From Bacteroidota bacterium (GTDB lineage: Bacteria > Bacteroidota > Bacteroidia > Flavobacteriales > BACL11): a stretch of DNA of 63,759 bases. Shown here piece by piece: positions 26,345-35,555 of this stretch. Numbering within the stretch: position 1 is the stretch's first letter; each line of letters begins with the position of its first letter. The stretch covers positions 1 to 63,759 of the forward strand of contig JAOOLD010000008.1 in assembly GCA_028408365.1 (NCBI GenBank), given 5' to 3'. Under the pieces are notes generated by a model, which saw only the letters and a list, made by a program, of their open reading frames with translations, did no database searches and was not told the origin of the DNA. A program made the translations under genes and the position numbers.

Positions 26345-27214
26345 TTGAAAATTTTAGATGGAAAATATATTTCTTCTGTAATAAGAAATGAGATAAAGAC
26401 AGAAGTAGAAAAAAATTCACATACTAGACCTCATTTATGTGCGATTTTAATTGGAGATAATGGAGCCAGTAGAACATATGTAAACGCAAAGGTAAAAGCA
26501 TGTGAAGAAGTTGGATTTAAGTCAACTTTATTTCACTATGATGATATTTCAGAACTTGATTTGCTAGATAAGATTGAAGAAATCAATAATGATAAAAATA
26601 TTGATGGACTTATTGTTCAGCTTCCTTTGCCAAAGCATATTGATGAAAATAAGATAACTTTAGCTGTAAAACCCGGCAAGGATGTTGATGGATTTCATCC
26701 TGTTAATATGGGAAAGATGATGTTAGGGCTTGATTCAATGATTCCAGCTACTCCAGCTGGAATAATAGAGTTGATTAAAAGATATAAAATTGAAACTTTA
26801 GGCAAAAAATGTGTCGTTATTGGCAGAAGTAATATTGTTGGGCTTCCCATAAGTGTTTTACTAGCAAAAAATAAATATCCTGGCAATTGTACCGTAACTT
26901 TAACACATTCAAAATCAAAAAATTTAAAAGAAATTTGTGCTTCAGCTGATATTTTGATAGTTGCTCTAGGTGTTGCAAATTTTATTAAATCAGATATGGT
27001 AAAAAAGAATTGTGTGATTATAGATGTTGGAATTAGTAGAGTGAAATCTGACAAAACAAAATCTGGATGGAAATTATTAGGAGATGTTGATTTTGAAAAT
27101 GTAAAAGAAAAATGTGATTATATTACACCTGTTCCCGGTGGTGTTGGACCAATGACGATAGCAATGTTATTAGCTAATACTCTCAAAGCTGCAAAAAATG
27201 AAAATAAATATTAA
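26345..27214 (+). CDS. folD: methylenetetrahydrofolate dehydrogenase/cyclohydrolase FolD
   Basis: A 289-residue bifunctional enzyme interconverting 5,10-methylene- and 10-formyl-tetrahydrofolate for one-carbon supply. The signature stretch around residue 50 includes SRTYVNAKVKACEEVGF (catalytic Tyr and Lys), followed by GLIVQLPLPKHI, the NADP site VVIGRSNIVGLP and the C-terminal TPVPGGVGPMTIAML. The start is TTG at 26345, one base after the ffh stop, giving KILDGKYISS at the N-terminus as in the family. Its end overlaps the convergent uvrB by 4 nt. Confidence 0.96.
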   Translation: MKILDGKYISSVIRNEIKTEVEKNSHTRPHLCAILIGDNGASRTYVNAKVKACEEVGFKSTLFHYDDISELDLLDKIEEINNDKNIDGLIVQLPLPKHIDENKITLAVKPGKDVDGFHPVNMGKMMLGLDSMIPATPAGIIELIKRYKIETLGKKCVVIGRSNIVGLPISVLLAKNKYPGNCTVTLTHSKSKNLKEICASADILIVALGVANFIKSDMVKKNCVIIDVGISRVKSDKTKSGWKLLGDVDFENVKEKCDYITPVPGGVGPMTIAMLLANTLKAAKNENKY

Positions 27215-29178
27215 CTTTTCAATTCTCTTTGCAGAGATTTAATTTCTTCTCTGACTCTTATTGCCCCATCAAAATCTAATTCTTTAGCAAGTCTATTCAT
27301 CTCTAATTTTTTTATTTTAATCTCCTTTTTAATCTCTCTTGCTGATAAATTCAAAGGATTTCTTTTGTAACTTTTTTTGTCAATTTTTTTTACAATTGTA
27401 TTTTTTTGCTTTCTAGTGATTTGAGTTGGTGTAATTTGATTTTTTTCATTAGATTCTTCCTGAAGCTCTCTTCTTCTGTTAGTTTCATCAATTGTTTTTT
27501 TCATTGAATCAGTAATTCTATCAGCGTACATGATTACTCTACCATTTAAATTTCTTGCTGCTCTTCCAGCGGTTTGTGTCAAGGACCTGTGAGATCTTAA
27601 AAAACCTTCTTTATCAGCGTCTATTATAGCCACTAAGCTAACCTCAGGCAGATCAAGACCTTCTCTTAATAAATTAACTCCAACAATAACATCTATTTTT
27701 TCTTCAACTAAGGAATTTAAAATTTCAACTCTCTCAATTGTGTCAATATCCGAATGCAAGTATGAACAATTTATGTTAAATCTACCTAAGTATTTTGATA
27801 GTTCCTCGGCCATTTTTTTTGTTAGTGTTGTAACTAAACTTTTTTCATTTTTTTCAACCCTTATCCTAATTTCTTCAATTAAATCATCAATTTGATTTTT
27901 TATTGGTCTAATTTCAATGATTGGATCTAATAAACCAGTGGGTCTAATGATTTGCTCTGTTACAATCCCATTTGATTTGTTTAATTCATAGTCGGATGGA
28001 GTAGCGCTAACAAAAATTATTTGGTTACAAATTTGATCAAATTCTTCAAACTTTAAAGGTCTATTGTCTAAGGCTGATGGTAATCTAAAGCCATGCTCTA
28101 CAAGATTTTCTTTTCTTGATCTATCACCTCCGTACATTCCTCTTATTTGAGGAATTGTCACATGACTTTCATCAATAATTGTTAGATAATTTTTTGGAAA
28201 ATAGTCAAGTAAACAAAATGGTCTAGCACCAGGCTTTCTGCCGTCAAAATAACGTGAATAGTTTTCAATACCACTACAATAACCTAACTCTTTTATCATT
28301 TCAATGTCCAAATTAGTGCGTTCTTCAAGTCTTTTAGCTTCAATATTTTTAAAATCTTGTTTTAAGTATTCAGTCCTCCTAAGTAAATCTTTTTGCATGT
28401 CAAAAATCGCATCATTAATCTTGTTTGAAGATGTCATAAACAAGTTAGTTGGACATATTCTTATACTATCATGTTTTTCTAAGAATTTAAATTCTTTACT
28501 ATTGTAACTTTCAATGCCAGCTATCTTATTTTCATTAAATTTGATTCTGAATATAATATCTGAGTAAGATGGATAGACATCCACATTGTTTCCAATTGCT
28601 CTAAAAGTTCCTCTTTCTAGACTTTCAGTTGTTCTTGAATAAAATGCATTTACTAAGCTCTTAATTAAAATTTGCCTATCTATTTTTAAGTTTTGATTTA
28701 AAAAAATTATTCCATTATAATAATCATCAGGATTACCCATTCCGTAAATACAAGAAACAGAAGAAACAACAATTATGTCTTTTCTGCCAGAAAGTAGTGA
28801 TGAAGTTGCTTTTAATCTGTATTTTTCTATCTCCTCATTAATTGACAAATCTTTCTCAATATAAATTCCAGTGGATGGAATATATGCTTCAGGCTGATAA
28901 TAATCATAATACGACACAAAATATTCCACACAATTGTTGGGGAAAAAAGATTTGAACTCGCTGAATAATTGAGCAGCAAGAGTTTTATTATGGCTAAGAA
29001 CAAGTGTAGGTCTTCCAATTTCTTTAATTACATTAGCAACTGTGAATGTTTTTCCTGATCCAGTAACACCAAGTAAAGTTTGGTAAGGAAAATTATTTTT
29101 TAAGCCAGAGACTAGTTCATTAATTGCCTTTGGCTGATCACCTGTTGGTTTAAAATTTGATTCTAATTTAAAATTCAT
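27211..29178 (-). CDS. uvrB: excinuclease ABC subunit UvrB
   Basis: A 655-residue helicase-like damage verification protein of nucleotide excision repair. Walker A is GVTGSGKT at 37-44; the beta-hairpin that probes DNA is within YVSYYDYYQPEAYIP; DESH box, VSATPSDYE and the helicase C domain with QTAGRAARN follow; a UVR motif (AKELDFDGAIRVREEIKSL) binding UvrA/UvrC closes the chain. I start at ATG 29178, 4 nt after the aroE stop, because the sequence DQPKAI then sits at the normal position; an in-frame extension of 11 residues is unlike the family. Confidence 0.97.
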   Translation of the reverse strand: MNFKLESNFKPTGDQPKAINELVSGLKNNFPYQTLLGVTGSGKTFTVANVIKEIGRPTLVLSHNKTLAAQLFSEFKSFFPNNCVEYFVSYYDYYQPEAYIPSTGIYIEKDLSINEEIEKYRLKATSSLLSGRKDIIVVSSVSCIYGMGNPDDYYNGIIFLNQNLKIDRQILIKSLVNAFYSRTTESLERGTFRAIGNNVDVYPSYSDIIFRIKFNENKIAGIESYNSKEFKFLEKHDSIRICPTNLFMTSSNKINDAIFDMQKDLLRRTEYLKQDFKNIEAKRLEERTNLDIEMIKELGYCSGIENYSRYFDGRKPGARPFCLLDYFPKNYLTIIDESHVTIPQIRGMYGGDRSRKENLVEHGFRLPSALDNRPLKFEEFDQICNQIIFVSATPSDYELNKSNGIVTEQIIRPTGLLDPIIEIRPIKNQIDDLIEEIRIRVEKNEKSLVTTLTKKMAEELSKYLGRFNINCSYLHSDIDTIERVEILNSLVEEKIDVIVGVNLLREGLDLPEVSLVAIIDADKEGFLRSHRSLTQTAGRAARNLNGRVIMYADRITDSMKKTIDETNRRRELQEESNEKNQITPTQITRKQKNTIVKKIDKKSYKRNPLNLSAREIKKEIKIKKLEMNRLAKELDFDGAIRVREEIKSLQRELKS

Positions 29179-29182
29179 AATA

Positions 29183-29899
29183 CTATATTTTCCAAATCTT
29201 CCAACTTTCAATTGCTTGATAAATTAGCATTTCATGACCATTTAAGGTATTTGCACATTTTTTTTGGCATTTTTTAAGGAACTTTGTCTGAACAGGGTTA
29301 TATATTAAATCAATAGCAGTATGCATTTCATTAACTTGATCATAATTAATATCAGGAAATGTATCAATATTATGAACCATTCCAAGTGTAGTTGTGTTAA
29401 TTATAATACCAAATTCAGTCAAGTTAATTTTTTTAAGAAATTCATAATCAAATTTACTTCTTCTGCTAATAACTAAGTAGTCAAGATTTAATTTTCTTAA
29501 GACATACTGTATACTTTTTGATGCCCCTCCATTTCCAAGTACTAAACATTTTTTGCTATTTAATAATTGTTCTTTATATGCTTTCATAAATCCTAAATAA
29601 TCAGTATTAAAGCCAATCAAATTATTTCCTTCAACTTTAATTGTATTTATTGCACCAATTTTTGAAGAGACATCATCAATTTTATTAAGATATTTTTTTA
29701 TTGATAATTTGTATGGAGATGTTACATTTAATCCTATAATATTTTTTTTCTTGATATAATTATGTAATTGATCAATTCTGTTGATTTCAAGATTTACATA
29801 TTCAATATTTTTAATGTTTTCTTTTTTTATTTTTTCATTAAAAAATTTTATTGAGAAAGAACTTGATAAATTTTTACCAACAAGCGCGATTCTTCTCAT
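29183..29899 (-). CDS. aroE: shikimate dehydrogenase
   Basis: A 238-residue NADP-dependent enzyme reducing 3-dehydroshikimate in the chorismate pathway. The N-terminal substrate domain has GLNVTSPYKLSIKKYL (catalytic Lys) and INTIKVEGNNLIGFNTDYLGF; the nucleotide domain has VLGNGGASKSIQYVL and INTTTLGM; the C-terminal GHEMLIYQAIESWKIW is typical. It is slightly shorter than E. coli AroE (272), as usual for Bacteroidota. It lies 2 nt after the DUF368 gene and 4 nt before uvrB. Confidence 0.94.
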   Translation of the reverse strand: MRRIALVGKNLSSSFSIKFFNEKIKKENIKNIEYVNLEINRIDQLHNYIKKKNIIGLNVTSPYKLSIKKYLNKIDDVSSKIGAINTIKVEGNNLIGFNTDYLGFMKAYKEQLLNSKKCLVLGNGGASKSIQYVLRKLNLDYLVISRRSKFDYEFLKKINLTEFGIIINTTTLGMVHNIDTFPDINYDQVNEMHTAIDLIYNPVQTKFLKKCQKKCANTLNGHEMLIYQAIESWKIWKI

Positions 29900-29901
29900 T
29901 T

Positions 29902-30807
29902 TTAATCTGAAGATCGATTTTCAATTAATGAAACTGATAAAAAACCAATGACCATGAGAACTAATGTTGAAATAAAGTAAATACTCGCATCAAATGGAAA
30001 TTTATAGTTGTATGCCAAAGTAATATCAAAAAAGGATAAATCGATATTTCTATTAACAGCCAATTTATCTTTGAAGGGCCATATAATATGTATTGAGCCA
30101 ATCATAAATCCAGTTAAAATTGCAATGGTCTGATTTTTATATTTCTTCAACAAAAAAGCAATTGCGTGAGAAAAAATTAGAAGTCCAAGAACAGATCCAA
30201 TTAAAAAAAGAGATAATATTTTTACATTTAAGTTTACTACAGATTCAACAAGTATAAGCTCATAATTACCCATTAAAATTAAAATAAATGAGCCGGAAAG
30301 ACCAGGAAGTAACATACCAGAGGTTCCAATTGCACCACATAATAAAATGTATAAGGAATTAGTGTTTTCTGAGCCAGATGCTCCAACCGTAAGGTAGTAT
30401 GCTATAATTATTCCAGCGAAAAGTGAAAAAAATGTAGATAATCCCCATTTTTTTATTCTCTTACCGACATAATATATTGATGCAACAATCAATCCAAAAA
30501 ATAAGGCCCAAATATGACTAGGGTATCTTTCAAATAAAAACTCAAAAAGTTTTGCAACGGAAAAAACACTTGCGATTGATCCGGAAAAAACAAGAGATAT
30601 AAATTTAAGATTTACGTGTTTTGAAAAATCTTTAAATTTTAGATTTAAAATTAATTTTAATGCTCTATAGTTAAATGATTTTAATGAAAAAATTAAGTCT
30701 TCATATATATTTGTTATTAATGCAATAGTGCCACCTGAAACACCAGGTATAATATTTGCAATCCCCATTAAAAATCCTTTAAGAAATAATAAAAAATCTT
30801 TGTTCAT
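29902..30807 (-). CDS. DUF368 polytopic membrane protein (polyprenyl-phosphate translocase family, PopT)
   Basis: A 301-residue membrane protein with about eight hydrophobic segments. The family signature GIANIIPGVSGGTIALITNIY at about 12-32 is repeated in inverted-repeat fashion as MLLPGLSGSFILILMGNYE in the second half. DUF368 proteins have been shown to recycle undecaprenyl phosphate across the membrane, which supports peptidoglycan and O-antigen assembly. The ATG at 30807 overlaps the stop of the ComA-like gene (ATGA), implying coupling. Assignment is by family; direct transport is inferred. Confidence 0.88.
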   Translation of the reverse strand: MNKDFLLFLKGFLMGIANIIPGVSGGTIALITNIYEDLIFSLKSFNYRALKLILNLKFKDFSKHVNLKFISLVFSGSIASVFSVAKLFEFLFERYPSHIWALFFGLIVASIYYVGKRIKKWGLSTFFSLFAGIIIAYYLTVGASGSENTNSLYILLCGAIGTSGMLLPGLSGSFILILMGNYELILVESVVNLNVKILSLFLIGSVLGLLIFSHAIAFLLKKYKNQTIAILTGFMIGSIHIIWPFKDKLAVNRNIDLSFFDITLAYNYKFPFDASIYFISTLVLMVIGFLSVSLIENRSSD

Positions 30808-31550
30808 TGGTGAAAAATATCTAATGTATCTGCTCTTAGTCCAAGCCTTAGGCACTCAAGTGCAATAACTTCGTCAGTAGAGATATTACCCAAATTCACA
30901 TCTGTTCCTAATTTTCTGATAAACCATGACTGTTGACCTTTAAGTGGAGTTTCCCAAATAATCTTGTTCGTGTCGATTTTGGAGACAATTAAATTAAATA
31001 GTTTTTCATCGATTTGGAAATTAGAGTCATATATGCCTGTGTTTCCCGATTCTCTTGATTCAGCAATGACTTTCCATGAACCTGAGCTGATTTCACTGGT
31101 CATCTGTTCAACCCAATCTTTATTTGATAAAGCATAGGAGTCAAGTTTAGATCCAACCTCAGAGATAACTTTGAACTCTCTGCTTAATTGATTTATAATT
31201 TTACATTTTTCTTGATGATCTATTTTAATTGATCCATCAGAAATTTCAACAATATTTAGTTCATGTTTTTTGTTAAATTTTATGAAATCATTAATTTTCT
31301 TCTTAAGAAAGAATAGTTCAAAAAGAGTTCCTCCAAAAAAGACATCTATTTTTTTTTCCTTGAAAATTTTTATTTTTTTCGCTAAATTTTTTGTGATTAA
31401 TGAAGACCCAAATCCAATTTTAACCATATCAATATAATCACCTGCTTTTTCAACTAAACTCTCAGATTCTGCAAGGCTTAACCCTTTATCTATTACCATA
31501 GTTATACCGACGTTTCTTGGTTTTAATGGTCTTACGGGCAGGTTGATCAT
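30804..31550 (-). CDS. phosphosulfolactate synthase (ComA) family protein
   Basis: A 248-residue TIM-barrel protein of the ComA family, which in methanogens adds sulfite to phosphoenolpyruvate to start coenzyme M synthesis. Matching segments are NVGITMVIDKGLSL, YIDMVKIGFGSSLI, VFFGGTLFELF, VEISDGSI, KVISEVGSKLDS and WKVIAESRESGNTGIY. No other coenzyme M genes are in the window, and Bacteroidota are not known to make it, so the product here is uncertain; sulfolactate or an unrelated adduct is possible. I start at ATG 31550 over a TTG three codons upstream. It heads comA-DUF368-aroE-uvrB, with a -7 box at 31570-31577. Confidence 0.85.
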   Translation of the reverse strand: MINLPVRPLKPRNVGITMVIDKGLSLAESESLVEKAGDYIDMVKIGFGSSLITKNLAKKIKIFKEKKIDVFFGGTLFELFFLKKKINDFIKFNKKHELNIVEISDGSIKIDHQEKCKIINQLSREFKVISEVGSKLDSYALSNKDWVEQMTSEISSGSWKVIAESRESGNTGIYDSNFQIDEKLFNLIVSKIDTNKIIWETPLKGQQSWFIRKLGTDVNLGNISTDEVIALECLRLGLRADTLDIFHQ

Positions 31551-31569
31551 ATTTAACAATAATTTAATA

Positions 31570-31577
31570 CAAATATA
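31570..31577 (-). promoter_or_regulatory. -7 promoter box of the ComA-like operon (TATATTTG)
   Basis: Perfect TAnnTTTG match on the minus strand, 19 nt from the ATG at 31550, in the 77-nt divergent gap with glmM. Confidence 0.55.
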
Positions 31578-31605
31578 AATAACTATATCTCAATTTTATT
31601 TATTA

Positions 31606-31613
31606 TAATTTTG
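31606..31613 (+). promoter_or_regulatory. -7 promoter box of glmM (TAATTTTG)
   Basis: Perfect TAnnTTTG match 14 nt upstream of the glmM ATG; divergent to the box at 31570-31577, 28 nt apart. Confidence 0.55.
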
Positions 31614-31627
31614 TTAAAATTTAAATT

Positions 31628-33001
31628 ATGACATTAATTAAATCAATTTCAGGAATTAGGGGGACTATTGGTGGTGATATAGGTAATTCACTAACGCCTA
31701 ATGATGTTGTTAGTTTTGCTGCTGCGTACGCTGTTTGGATTAAATCAAAAAATTTTAACAATACTGTTATAATTGGAAGAGATGCCCGTGTTTCTGGGGA
31801 AATGATATCTAATTTAGTTTGTTCTACGCTACAACTATCTGGAATTGATGTTATAGATATTGGCTTATCTACAACACCTACTGTTGAAATCTCAGTACTT
31901 GAGAATAACTATTCGGGTGGAATTATAATAACGGCCAGTCATAATCCTGGAAATTGGAATGCATTAAAACTTCTTAATAGTAGTGGAGAGTTTATTTCAG
32001 CATCAGATGGAAACGAAATATTAAAAATAGCTTCAAATAAAACATTTGATTATGTTGATGTCTCTCTACTTGGTAAATATAAGCTTGATGAAAATTTTAA
32101 CGATTTCCATATTGACAAAATATTAGACCTTGATCTAGTAAATAAAGAAGCAATCAAAAAAGCCAAATTAAATGTTGTCATTGATGCAGTGAATTCAACA
32201 GGAGGTTTTATGATTCCTAAACTACTAGAAAAGTTGGGAGTAAGCTATCATAAATTATATTGTGAGCCCAATGGCAATTTTCCACATAACCCAGAACCAT
32301 TAGCGGAAAATCTGTCTGAAATTTCAACCCAAGTTGTAAACAATGGATCTCACTTAGGTTTAGTTGTTGATCCTGATGTTGATCGTCTTGCAATTGTTTG
32401 TGAAGATGGTTCAATGTTTGGTGAAGAATATACATTGGTTAGTGTGGCAGATTATATTCTTTCAAAGAAAAGAGGTTCAACAGTTTCAAATTTATCATCA
32501 ACAAGAGCATTAAAAGATATTACCGAAAAATATGCATGTAATTATTTCCCTTCTGCAGTTGGTGAGGTTAATGTTGTTGAATGCATGAAAATCAACAATG
32601 CTGTTATTGGTGGGGAAGGAAATGGGGGAGTAATTTTACCGGATTTACACTATGGAAGAGATGCGCTCGTTGGAATTGCTTTATTTCTATCACTTTACGC
32701 TGAGAAAGGTTTAAAGGCTAGTGTTTTAAGAGATAGTTATCCCAAGTACTATATGAAAAAAAATAAAGTTGAATTGGATGATGAAAACAAAATTCAAAAT
32801 GTATTTGATTATTTACTTTTGGAGTATGATTACGCTCACATTAACAAGATTGATGGTGTCAAATTTGATTTTGAAAATGGATGGGTACACGTTAGAAGAT
32901 CAAATACTGAGCCAATAATTAGAATATATTCAGAATTTAATAATAAAGCTGATTTAGAAAAATTTTCTAAAGAATTTTTTACTAAGATTAATACCTTTTA
33001 G
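31628..33001 (+). CDS. glmM: phosphoglucosamine mutase, GlmM type (alpha-D-phosphohexomutase)
   Basis: A 457-residue enzyme interconverting glucosamine 6- and 1-phosphate on the way to UDP-GlcNAc. The phospho-serine is S104 in ITASHNPGNWNALKL; the metal loop is DPDVDRLAIV; the sugar-binding loop is GGEGNGGVILPDLHYGRDA; the phosphate-binding loop is RRSNTEPIIRIY. In Bacteroidota this clade is the usual GlmM, but phosphomannomutase activity cannot be excluded by eye. The cysteine desulfurase gene follows without a gap. Confidence 0.9.
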   Translation: MTLIKSISGIRGTIGGDIGNSLTPNDVVSFAAAYAVWIKSKNFNNTVIIGRDARVSGEMISNLVCSTLQLSGIDVIDIGLSTTPTVEISVLENNYSGGIIITASHNPGNWNALKLLNSSGEFISASDGNEILKIASNKTFDYVDVSLLGKYKLDENFNDFHIDKILDLDLVNKEAIKKAKLNVVIDAVNSTGGFMIPKLLEKLGVSYHKLYCEPNGNFPHNPEPLAENLSEISTQVVNNGSHLGLVVDPDVDRLAIVCEDGSMFGEEYTLVSVADYILSKKRGSTVSNLSSTRALKDITEKYACNYFPSAVGEVNVVECMKINNAVIGGEGNGGVILPDLHYGRDALVGIALFLSLYAEKGLKASVLRDSYPKYYMKKNKVELDDENKIQNVFDYLLLEYDYAHINKIDGVKFDFENGWVHVRRSNTEPIIRIYSEFNNKADLEKFSKEFFTKINTF

Positions 33002-34135
33002 ATGGATGTATATTTTGATAATGCAGCTTCAACAATTATAACAAAAGAAGTTTTAGATGAAATGATTAAATGTCAAAAAGACATTTTTGCTAATCCGTCA
33101 TCAGTTCATAAGTTTGGTAGAAAAGGAAAAACTATCATTGAAAATTGTAGATCTATAATATCTAGCAAACTTAAAACAAGTCCAGGTAATATTTTTTTTA
33201 CCTCTGGTGGTACTGAGGGAGATAATATGGCTATATTTAGTATTGCAAGAAGCGAAAAAATAAAAAATATAATTACCTCAAGAATTGAACATCCTGCTGT
33301 ACTTCAACCCATTCAGTACTTAATGAAAAATGAAAAAATTATTTCCCATTTTGTTGATACTGATAAAAATGGCAATATCGATTATCAACATCTCAGTATT
33401 TTGCTGTCCAAATTTGAATCTAATACTTTAGTTAGTTTAATGCATGCAAATAATGAAATTGGAATAATAAATGACATAAAAAAAATTGGAGAAATCTGTA
33501 AAAAAAATAATGCGCTTTTTCATTCAGATGCTGTGCAGACAGTTTGTCATTATGAAATAGATTTATCAGATATATATATCAATTCAATAACTGCATCTGC
33601 TCATAAATTTCATGGACCTAAAGGCATTGGTTTTATATATCTCTCCGATGATACAATGATTGATCCCTATATTTTTGGTGGTGGTCAGGAAAGAAATATG
33701 AGAGCTGGAACAGAAAATATTTCATCTATTTTAGGAATGACCAAAGCATTTGAAATTGCCTATAAAAACTTGGAAGAAGAATCTAAATATATTTATAGTT
33801 TAAAAGAGTATATGATCGAAAAATTAAAAAATGAATTTTCTGGTATTTCATTTAATGGATTATCTGAATTTTCAGATAAAAGTTTAAATACTGTCCTTTC
33901 AGTAAATTTTCCTAAATCAAAGAGCTCAGAAATGCTATTATTTAATCTTGACATTGCGGGTGTAATGTGCAGTGGTGGTAGTGCTTGTTCATCAGGAACA
34001 CAAATTAAATCTCCTGTACTTTCTGAAATAAATCCTGAATTTGATGGAAAGACAGTTAGATTTTCATTTAGTAAATTGAATAAAATAAAGGAAATTGATT
34101 ACACAATAGCTATTCTTAAAAAACTTATTTTGTAA
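33002..34135 (+). CDS. cysteine desulfurase, NifS/IscS family
   Basis: A 377-residue PLP enzyme that removes sulfur from cysteine as a persulfide for Fe-S cluster, tRNA thiolation or cofactor synthesis. The Schiff-base Lys is K202 (SAHKFHGPKGIGF), the catalytic Cys is C329 in CSGGSACSSGT (long-loop type I, IscS-like), and FGGGQERNMRAGTENI is diagnostic. No scaffold or tRNA thiolase gene is adjacent, so the acceptor is unknown. The ATG directly follows the glmM stop; the 3' end overlaps nhaC by 11 nt in convergent orientation. Confidence 0.93.
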   Translation: MDVYFDNAASTIITKEVLDEMIKCQKDIFANPSSVHKFGRKGKTIIENCRSIISSKLKTSPGNIFFTSGGTEGDNMAIFSIARSEKIKNIITSRIEHPAVLQPIQYLMKNEKIISHFVDTDKNGNIDYQHLSILLSKFESNTLVSLMHANNEIGIINDIKKIGEICKKNNALFHSDAVQTVCHYEIDLSDIYINSITASAHKFHGPKGIGFIYLSDDTMIDPYIFGGGQERNMRAGTENISSILGMTKAFEIAYKNLEEESKYIYSLKEYMIEKLKNEFSGISFNGLSEFSDKSLNTVLSVNFPKSKSSEMLLFNLDIAGVMCSGGSACSSGTQIKSPVLSEINPEFDGKTVRFSFSKLNKIKEIDYTIAILKKLIL

Positions 34136-35555
34136 TAATTATCTTTTTTACCCTAAAAGAAGAATAAGCAAGAATCAAAGTCATTATTGGACTAATTAGA
34201 TTAAAAAAACAAAAAGGAAGATAAGCTATAGTACTCACACCAAGAATAGCTGATTGAGTGGCTCCGCATGTATTCCAGGGAACAAGAACAGATGTGACTG
34301 TTCCTGAATCTTCTAAAGTTCTACTGAGATTTAAGCTAGATAATTTATTTTCACTATAGTTTTTCTTAAAAATTTTACCATTAACTATAATTGACAAATA
34401 CTGGTCAGCTGTTGTTACATTAAAAAATATGCAAGAAATTACAGTTTTAAAAACGATATTTTTATCATTATTACGATTTCCTCTTATAAATTCACTGATA
34501 TCTTTAATTATTCCTGCACAATGCATCGATCCACCAAATACCATGGCAGAAATAACAAGCCAAATTGTATTTAACATTCCACTCATTCCAGAAGTGCTTA
34601 GTAATGAATTAAGTGAGTTATTTTCAGTAATTATAGAGAAGTTAGTAGTAATGGAAGATATTATTAAATAATATTCAGATTTGTTAAAATATGAATCAGT
34701 TTTTACTAAAGTTTCTAATAGCTCCTCTTGAAAAATAAATGTACTTAGACATCCAAGTAAAACAGCAAAAAATAGTGAAGCTACAGCTGGTATCTTCTTA
34801 ATTATCAGAAAAATTACCAATAAAGGAGTTAATAAAATTAATGGATTTATGTTAAATGTTTTATCTAGTGTTTTCTGTATATTACTGAGATCCTCAAATG
34901 AGCTGTTTTCATAATTTAATCCAATAATAAAAAATATTACTAACGTAATTACAAAAGATGGAATTGTGGTGTACGACATATATTTAATATGTTCAAAAAT
35001 ATCACTCTCAGTAACCGCAGAAGCTAAGTTTGTTGTGTCAGATAGTGGAGACATTTTATCACCAAAATATGATCCAGAAATAATTGCTCCAGCTGTTATT
35101 TCAGCAGGTACTCCTAAAACTTTACCAATTGCTAAGAGAGCAATTCCAATAGTAGCTATCGTACTCCAAGAACTTCCAATTGACAATGAAACTATTGCTG
35201 TGATAATACAAGTTGCAATTAAAAAGTAATTAACATTCAATAACTCAAGACCATAGTATACTAATGTGGGAATTATTCCACCTATTAACCAAGAACCTGA
35301 TAAGGCACCTATTAAAAGTAAAATAATCATTGCATTAGATGTAGACTTTATACTATTTGATATTGATTTAAAAATCTCTTCCCAACTTATATTTCTTTTC
35401 AATGCAATCAAGCATGCCAGGGCGGCTGAAAAAAGGAGAGCAATTTGATTAGGGCCTGAAATGGAGTCATTTCCAAACTCTAATACGTTTACTGATAACA
35501 ATAAAATCAATAAAATAATTGGTGAAAAAGACTGAAGTAAATTAATTTTATTCAA
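34125..35555 (-). CDS. nhaC: Na+/H+ antiporter, NhaC family
   Basis: A 476-residue inner-membrane antiporter with about eleven hydrophobic segments. NhaC-family blocks are SIGSSWSTIATIGIALLAIG, ISGSYFGDKMSPLSDTTNLA and the mirrored VPWNTCGATQSAILGVSTIAY, which in this superfamily carry the ion-binding residues. It should use the sodium gradient for pH and Na+ control, which fits a marine cell. The start is TTG at 35555, overlapping the Wzc stop as TTGA; no closer ATG would keep the first membrane segment. Confidence 0.9.
   Translation of the reverse strand: MNKINLLQSFSPIILLILLLSVNVLEFGNDSISGPNQIALLFSAALACLIALKRNISWEEIFKSISNSIKSTSNAMIILLLIGALSGSWLIGGIIPTLVYYGLELLNVNYFLIATCIITAIVSLSIGSSWSTIATIGIALLAIGKVLGVPAEITAGAIISGSYFGDKMSPLSDTTNLASAVTESDIFEHIKYMSYTTIPSFVITLVIFFIIGLNYENSSFEDLSNIQKTLDKTFNINPLILLTPLLVIFLIIKKIPAVASLFFAVLLGCLSTFIFQEELLETLVKTDSYFNKSEYYLIISSITTNFSIITENNSLNSLLSTSGMSGMLNTIWLVISAMVFGGSMHCAGIIKDISEFIRGNRNNDKNIVFKTVISCIFFNVTTADQYLSIIVNGKIFKKNYSENKLSSLNLSRTLEDSGTVTSVLVPWNTCGATQSAILGVSTIAYLPFCFFNLISPIMTLILAYSSFRVKKIIITK

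Noticed and set aside
34429-35448. Three hydrophobic plus-strand frames opposite nhaC
   Set aside because: They are the antisense of membrane helices, which commonly yields hydrophobic shadow frames; nhaC motifs are complete on the other strand.
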